A DNA stretch of 64,000 nucleotides from Areca catechu (lineage: Eukaryota; Streptophyta; Magnoliopsida; Arecales; Arecaceae): NCBI GenBank assembly GCA_021397845.1, contig CM038038.1:67192748-67256747 (forward strand). Direction: 5' to 3'. A program made the translations under genes and the position numbers. A model generated the notes under the pieces. The model did no database searches. It worked only from the letters and a program-made list of their open reading frames with translations, and was not told the DNA's origin. Positions 57,943-64,000 of this stretch are shown in pieces (positions within the stretch are counted from its first letter, which is position 1; every line of letters starts with the position of its first letter).

Positions 57943-58406
57943 ATCTTTTCCACATTTTGACTCAAACTAGATCAATTTGATCTTACTCATGATAAATCAA
58001 GTTTAAACATTGTTAAATTGACTCTAGATCTATCTTATTTCAATTGATTTTAATCTATCTACAAAATTCCTAATTTTTTAGTTTTTAAGTTGATGTGTCA
58101 ACACATCATGTGTCAATACCAAAATGTGTCGACACATGCATGAGCCGACACATGACCGACAGTGAACTGAGATTTAAGGGATTTCGAAACCATTTATCCC
58201 CTAAATTTTCTTCTCCTCCGAGCCGACACAAGCCCTTAAGGTATCCATACTGTTCATCCTTCAATTTCACTGTTTTACCCCATCGTTTTCTTGGATTTGA
58301 ACGTTTGGTAGCCATTTTTGATGGATTTCCTCCTAAGTTTAGCTTCCTAAACCCTAGAAATTTCCTTTTTCCACCAAAAACCTTGTCCAAACTTCGAATC
58401 TTGACA
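57943..58406 (+). other. G pol-ORF3 spacer with LTR-type palindromes
   Basis: Non-coding. 58093-58165 contains gtgtcaacac and gtgtcgacacatgc, i.e. the 14-base palindrome ATGTGTCGACACAT, plus gagccgacac at 58143 and 58219. Confidence 0.7.
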
Positions 58407-60450
58407 ATGGGTCCTCGCAAGCAAGTTGTTCGTCAACCTCGTCAGTCACAGCATGAAGAAGAGCGAAGGACGAAGGCCCGACATGAGTCTAGAGCTCCGG
58501 ATCCGTCCGCATGATCGTTGTTTGTTCCTTCTAGCCAGATAAGCTCCAAGACAGTAGTTAGAGGATGCCGAGTGGACTTTTCTTTTATAGACCAGTAGCA
58601 TTTCCGAATAGGAGAGTGGATTCGACATGCTGGGTTGACCACTTTTTGTTCACTCAGTGAAAGATATTACCCCAAGCTGATAAGAGGTTTTATGGTTCAC
58701 TTGCCCGCAGAGTGGATGGTTGATTGCATAGGTCAGAGGATGGGATATTCCCATTTCATCAGAGATTCTAAGTAGAGTATGGGATATACCTATGACCGAA
58801 TCAGTTGTTGACAGCTTGTTGGACCGAGTCAATGGTCTCTAGTGTATCTTCGAGTCAGACATCTTACCAGAGAGAGCCACCATCCCAGCATTGAGGCTAT
58901 CCGCAGAGATGAGACTGCTACACCACATCGTCGCCTGGATTCTTTTGTCGAAGATCGGATGCTTTGACTATATCACCGAGCGGGAGTTGCTCGTGATGGC
59001 CTCACTGGTTCAGTGTACACCGATTTGCCTTCCTGTTCTAATGGTACATCAAATGACTGAGGCATCGTCTAGCTAGCGGCTCTGCTTACCTTATGGCATG
59101 GGTTTGACTGTATTGTTCAGGGAGTATAGAGTCAGCTTTCAGGATGAGCCTTATCGCATATTGATTCATACCAATGTGTATGACATCAGGTCATTGCATC
59201 GAATGGGTTATCATTTGGTCCGAGGCTAGTGGACACGGAGGATATCAGGTTAGGTCGAGGATAGAGATGATGATGAGGACACAGCAAAGGAGGAGCAGAT
59301 TCTTTCAGGTGAGGCAGGACCAAGCGAGACACAGCCTGAGACGGTAGTGCAACCAGTGATTGCTTCTCAGTCTGATCTTTCTACATCTACCTAGCCTCAG
59401 CCAGCACAAACGGAGACTCCAGGCACTTCAAATACTTTAGAGAACAAAGTCAGATGCATCGAGATTGATGTATTTATCATGAGACAATGTCTTGACGTGT
59501 TTATAGTGGGAGAGCCATATTGGTCTTAGGATGGCATATCGGCTATTCTCTCTGCACTGTCCAAATCTTCGATGAGTGCTTTGGCTGTAGATACTGCTCC
59601 TGTACCTGTTCATATACCTGTTGCTGCACCAGCTATCAACATTGCTGATATCGATACTGGTGTTGAGACTACTGTTGGAGATGGAGTTGGAGATACAGTT
59701 ATTGGAGATGGAGATGAGGAGACTAACTTAGACCGGTTTGACATTGCTGATCTTATGTCAGAGCCAGTTGAGGAGGTGATGGATGATGTGCCTGTGAGCC
59801 CTGTTGTTGATCCATCCTTTACACCTGCCCAGATTCCTGATCCATCCTCTCCTTCTAGATCGGATGATCGCACTTTTGTTCTAGTTCCTATTCCTATTCT
59901 CACTCCTGTTATTGATTCACCTGTTACTGACTTACCTGATATTGATTCTCCTGATATTCATACACCTATCATTGAGACCCCCACTATTGATACACCGATT
60001 GTAGATACACCGATACTTTCTTCAGCTGATACTTCTGTTCATGATACACCTGTTATTTCATCAGCTGCTACCCCTACTTTTGATGTACAGCTTTCTGGTA
60101 CTCCTACTCTTCATACATCATCAGTTATTCGAGAGCTTTGGTTTTATACACCCAGCTTTCAGTATCTTGACTCTGGACCTTCTTTTGATCGTACACCTCT
60201 TCCAGCGGTGACTGAGTTGGTTGACCCGATCACTTCCATTCCTATAGTGGATATAGTTCCTACCTCTACTATTCCAGCCAGAGGTTGGACATATACTCGA
60301 TGCAGAGGACGTGGTCGTCGTACCCTTCCATAGCCGACCAAGACCAGACTTCGAGATCTTCGATCGAGATGGCCGCGAGCTCGATCCTTCACTGATACAG
60401 GACCGATTGAGATCGGTTCATCTTCTGATGATTCGATGGATGAGGATTAG
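58407..60450 (+). pseudogene. G third ORF: putative plant transposon protein domain, broken
   Basis: ATG 58407 (MGPRKQVVRQ) as in C; stop at 58512-58514 with a frame change. The plant transposon protein domain spans about 58640-59230 (LLHHIVAWILLSKIGCFDY and ITERELL recognisable). From 59572 an open stretch of 253 codons carries the D(T/S)P(I/V) repeats (59920-60060). A TAG at 60331-60333 is followed in frame by the conserved tail RLRDLRSRWPRAR...EIGSSSDDSMDED ending TAG 60448-60450. Location after pol matches C and D. I do not see membrane segments, so an envelope role is not supported. Confidence 0.78.
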
Positions 60451-61207
60451 GATTTTGATGTATTTATAGATAGTTTACTTTCATGCTTTCATGTACTTTT
60501 ACTTTTGTTATGTCTTTGTTGTACAAATTTTAAGCATATATGAAAAACATTTTGATTTCTCATATCTATGTGTTTGATGAAATGATTGTTATATCTTAAA
60601 TTGCTTCATTACCTTCACTTTTAAATAAATATATTGACTATTTAATTTCCTTACCTTTTTAATGATAACAGAAAGGGGGAGTAATTTAGTGAGATTTAAG
60701 TATAAATGGAGAGCATTTTTTTTTGAAATGTGATATGTATACTTGTGAAATGCAAGAAATAGATTTTTTTTTGAAAAACCTGAATTGAAGAACATTAACA
60801 TAATTCCTTAAGAAAGGGGGAGCTTCACTCTATGTTCAATTGAAAATCCTTTCAAAGTGAATTTAATCCTTAAAACCCATCTTTCAATGTTTTGAAAAAA
60901 TTCTTACAAATTTTGTTATGAATCATGGATTTAGGGGGAGCTTTGTTATTTGCTGATTTTTTTTTGTAAAAGTATCATGATACATGTTCTCAAATTCATT
61001 TGAATGAATATCAAAATTTTGATACTCTCTATCCTTGTGACAAGCTCTAATACTATTACTTGTATTTTGAATGATCACATCTTTAATGCAAGTAATGTTG
61101 AAATACTTAATGCTTTCAATATTGTGCATCGTGATCAATTCTCTTAAAGCCTTATTTTAAAAGCAATTTATACTTAAGGATTTTGTCATCATCAAAAAGG
61201 GAGAGAT
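60451..61207 (+). other. G non-coding 3' region with multiple polypurine tracts
   Basis: Tracts gaaagggggag (60671-60681), agaaagggggag (60811-60822), ttagggggag (60931-60940) and aaaaagggagagat (about 61194-61207, directly before the LTR). AT-rich otherwise, no gene. Confidence 0.8.
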
Positions 61208-62823
61208 TGTTGACTCCACTAATTGATTTTGATGATAAGCAAAATAGTTAAGTATAAGTTGAGGACTAATAATTTGCATTAAGTGTATTTTTATTGAAAG
61301 GGTTCTCACAAAATTTGAAGAAGCCAAGTTGTTTTGAAGAAGCTAAGTTTGTGATGAAAAGATTGATCAAAAGAAGATTTGGACACTTATGAGATGGTTG
61401 AATGGATAGCTAAGTTAAGTAGAAACTTGTTCTAGCTCAAAATCAGCAGTTTCTATGTATTTTTCAGTGATGTGTCGACTCAAAATGTCGACACATGACA
61501 TGAAGTGTCGACACATGAAGATGAAGTGTCGACTCAGGCCAGTACGCAGCAAAGTTTCAGTTGGCATAGATGAAGTGTCAACACATGAACCTTATGTATC
61601 GATTCAAGGTGTCGACACATGGATCAACACATCGCCTGAGACTTTCAAGCAACAGAACTTGTAGAAGTTGAAGGAACAGTTGAAGTGTCGACACATGGAA
61701 GCAAGGTATTGACTCAAAGTGTTGACTCAACTGAGAAGGTGTCAACACATCTGAGATTTCCAGAGAATCTAAATGGAGAATTTTGAACTATGTGTTGACT
61801 TAAAAAGAACATGTGATGACCTTATGTGTCGACTCAACTGAGGAAGTGTCGACACATAGAGTTCTAACAATAGTAACAGCTAGTTTTTCAAGCACAGAAT
61901 TCACTCAAATACCCTCCAACGGCTAGTTTTTCAAGTGTAATGGCTAGATTTCAATTTTAGGAGCTTGTGAAGGCATTTATATGCTCAAAATCAAATCAAA
62001 ATAAAAGATATTGAATATCCTTAAAGAGTTTTGAGAAAAGAGAAGAGAAGAGAGCTTTAACTCCCATTCATTGAAGTCTCAACCACTCTCAAGTCGAAGG
62101 AAGCCCCCAAGCATTTAAGAGCCTTCAAGAGCATTGAAGATCATCCATACTTGGGCATTCAAAAGGCTTCAATAAGGGCAAAGCAACCCTACATCGAGCT
62201 ACATCGACTTATATGCTTTATTATTGAAAGCTTACATTGGTTCTTTATTTCTAAATCTTATTTCTTGTAAGGATTCTTGGTTAGCCTATTGGAAAACCAA
62301 GGGAGGTTATTGGTAAGCCTTGAAAACCAATTAGGTTGGTGGTTAGCCCGCAAAACCACTAAGGTTCTTGGTTAGCCCAGAAAACCAAGGAAGGTTGTTG
62401 GTTAGCCTTGTGAAAACCAATTAGGTTCTTGGTAAGCCTGTAAAACCAAGTGAGGTTGTGACTTGTGAGCCTTGTAAAATAAGTTGAGTTTTGATTAGTG
62501 AGCTCGGAAAACTAATCGGCTATAATCGTGTGATTATAGTGAATTCCCAAAAAGATCTTGGGGAGTGGATGTAGGTACATTGTTGGGACCGACCACTATA
62601 GCTTTTGGTATTTGTGATTGCTTGATCTCTCTCTCTTTCCTCTTTATTTATTGCTTTTAATTTTTGCTGCACTTATATCTTAGAGCATTGCATTTGATTC
62701 ATAGTACCTTGATTTATATATTTGTTGGATTGGATTGCTTTCATTGAGCTTGTAATTTATGATTAGCTTAAATTTTTTAGAGTCCCAATTCACCCCCCCT
62801 CTTGGGTTGCTTTCTGGGTAATA
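61208..62823 (+). repeat. LTR shared by G and H
   Basis: 1616 bp, TGTTGACTCC...GGGTAATA; the terminal CAACA has become TAATA. Hairpin array about 62275-62540 with better-preserved stems than in the 5' LTR (GTGGT/ACCAC is perfect here). Palindrome array about 61470-61860. Confidence 0.94.
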
Positions 62824-64000
62824 AGTGGTATCAGAGCCTTGTTTTCAGTATATAGGCTTTACCGCCTTGAGTAAAGATCTATGGCAGCCCCAATTGGTAC
62901 TAGTGTAGTTGAGGGACAAGCCTGAAATAGACATCCATATTTTAATGAAACAAATTATACTTATTGGAAAACTAGGATGAAAATTTATATGCATTCTATT
63001 GATTACAATTTATGGAAAGTTGTTGATAAGGGTTCTCATATTCCTTCGGTGGTGGTTAATGGTGTTTCCATCCCAAAACTTGAAGAGGATTGGGATGAAA
63101 ATGACATTAAACAATCCGAGATCAATGCTAAGGCAATGAATCTCCTTTATTGTGCATTAGATCCTAGTGAATTTAATAGGATATCTACATGCATATCTGC
63201 CAAAGAAATATGGAACATACTTGAAGTTACCCATGAGGGTATCGATCAAGTGAAGAACACTAAGGTTAATATGTCAGTGCATACATATGAGATGTTCCGG
63301 ATGGAACCTAATGAATCTATCACTGATATGTATACACGTTTCACAAATATAGTTAATGGTATGAGAAGTCTTGGTAAAGTCATGACTAATGCTGATCTTG
63401 TGAATAAAATTCTTAGATCACTTCCAACGTCATGGGTTCCAAAGGTGGCCATAATTCAAGAAGCAAAGGATGTGGGCCAGCTATCTCTTGAGCAGCTAGT
63501 GGGATCGCTCATGACTTATGAGCTCAATCTAAAACAGAAATCTTTGGACATGGACAAGAAGAAAAAGGGGATTGCTTTCAAGTCAAATATTCAAGAAGAA
63601 TCCTCGATTGATGAGTTCGAAGATGAAGAAGAAGAAGAAGGTAAAGAAGCCCTCCTTGTGCGAAAGTTTAGAAGATTCATGAAGAAGAGAAAGTTTCCCT
63701 ACAAAAAGAAATATCAGTCCAGGGAAAAGGGAAAAGAAAAAAAAAAGAGAAAGAGAAAGAAAAGGAGAAGGAAGTACCTATATGCTTCGAGTGCAGGAAG
63801 CCGGGACATTACAAGTTTGACTGTCCTCTCCTCAAGAAATTAAAAAAGAAATTAAGGAAGAAAGCAATGATGGCCACTTGGAGTGACAGCGAAGACTCCA
63901 GTTCAGAAGAAGAGCAGAATGAAGTTGCAAATATCTGCTTCATGGTGCATCAAGATATTGATGAGGTATGTTCTGACTTTGAAATTGATTTCACTTTCGA
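62824..64000 (+). mobile_element. Element H: second internal region of the tandem, cut by window end
   Basis: Begins directly after the shared LTR with agTGGTATCAGAGCC (primer site 62826-62838) and gag. No target duplication or flank lies between. The rest is beyond 64000. Confidence 0.9.
62881..64000 (+). pseudogene. gag: Element H gag, partial and broken
   Basis: ATG 62881 (MAAPIGTS). A TGA stop falls at about 62920-62922, where G has a Ser codon. It is then open from 62977 through the gag domain (residues ESITDMYTRFTN visible) to the Lys/Glu tract. An indel in the A-run at about 63731-63742 shifts the frame before the zinc knuckle; the knuckle sequence CFECRKPGHYKFDC is still readable in another frame near 63784-63825. 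The gene continues past the window. Confidence 0.88.

Larger units (their letters stand above)
51434..62823 (+). mobile_element. Element G: Sirevirus-type copia element, first unit of a tandem
   Basis: 5' LTR 51434-53037, primer site, gag, pol, third ORF, polypurine tracts, second LTR 61208-62823: 11.4 kb. Same family as C. The right LTR is followed directly by another primer site and gag (H) instead of a repeat of the left flank aggac, so it is the shared LTR of a tandem array. Confidence 0.94.

Overview
This window looks like intergenic heterochromatin of a flowering plant. It is almost entirely LTR retrotransposons nested inside one another, and I found no intact host gene, tRNA, rRNA or CRISPR array. 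The plant assignment rests on the lineages seen: a chromodomain-bearing Ty3/gypsy element, about 11 kb Ty1/copia elements of Sirevirus type with a third ORF and multiple polypurine tracts, and primer-binding sites complementary to initiator tRNA-Met. One element carries a GC-rich fragment of a COBRA-like gene. The GC-richness weakly suggests a monocot, but I cannot name the species.

Layout, using letters for elements. A is a copia element with very long LTRs (about 2.4 kb). Its 5' LTR enters from the left (1-1004 and 9923-10457), its decayed gag-pol is 11876-15790, and its 3' LTR is 15802-17254 plus 50046-51021. B (1005-9917, +) is a young, nearly intact chromovirus inserted in A's 5' LTR. 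C (17255-50045, -) is a Sirevirus-type copia element inserted in A's 3' LTR. C was then hit three times. F (21879-24791, -) is a small non-autonomous LTR element carrying the COBRA-like fragment. D (28074-38833, +) is another Sirevirus-type element. E (38871-46723, +) is a non-autonomous gypsy relative of B with an expanded 14-residue repeat. E's 3' LTR received a B-family element that is now only a solo LTR (43644-45277). Insertions B, C, D, E, F and the solo LTR are each bounded by 5-bp target duplications (gtctg, gtttc, cctgc/cctac, cccaa, ctacc, ccgga), which fixes the order A, then C, then E, then the solo LTR.

After 412 bp of unassigned flank comes G (51434-62823, +), a Sirevirus of C's family. 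Its 3' LTR runs directly into a second copy of the internal region (H, 62824 to the window end), giving a tandem LTR-internal-LTR-internal array.

Coding content is gag, protease, integrase, reverse transcriptase and RNase H, plus a third ORF in C, D and G. Only B's pol (1203 aa) is open; all other genes carry stops, frameshifts or insertions.

The most interesting non-coding signals are these. The transcribed LTR parts of C, D, G and H carry arrays of hairpins whose loop is nearly constant while the stems change in a compensated way. A's leader holds a similar set of four hairpins. The Sirevirus LTRs carry family-specific palindrome arrays. The Sireviruses also share a gag-TGA / AG / pol junction.
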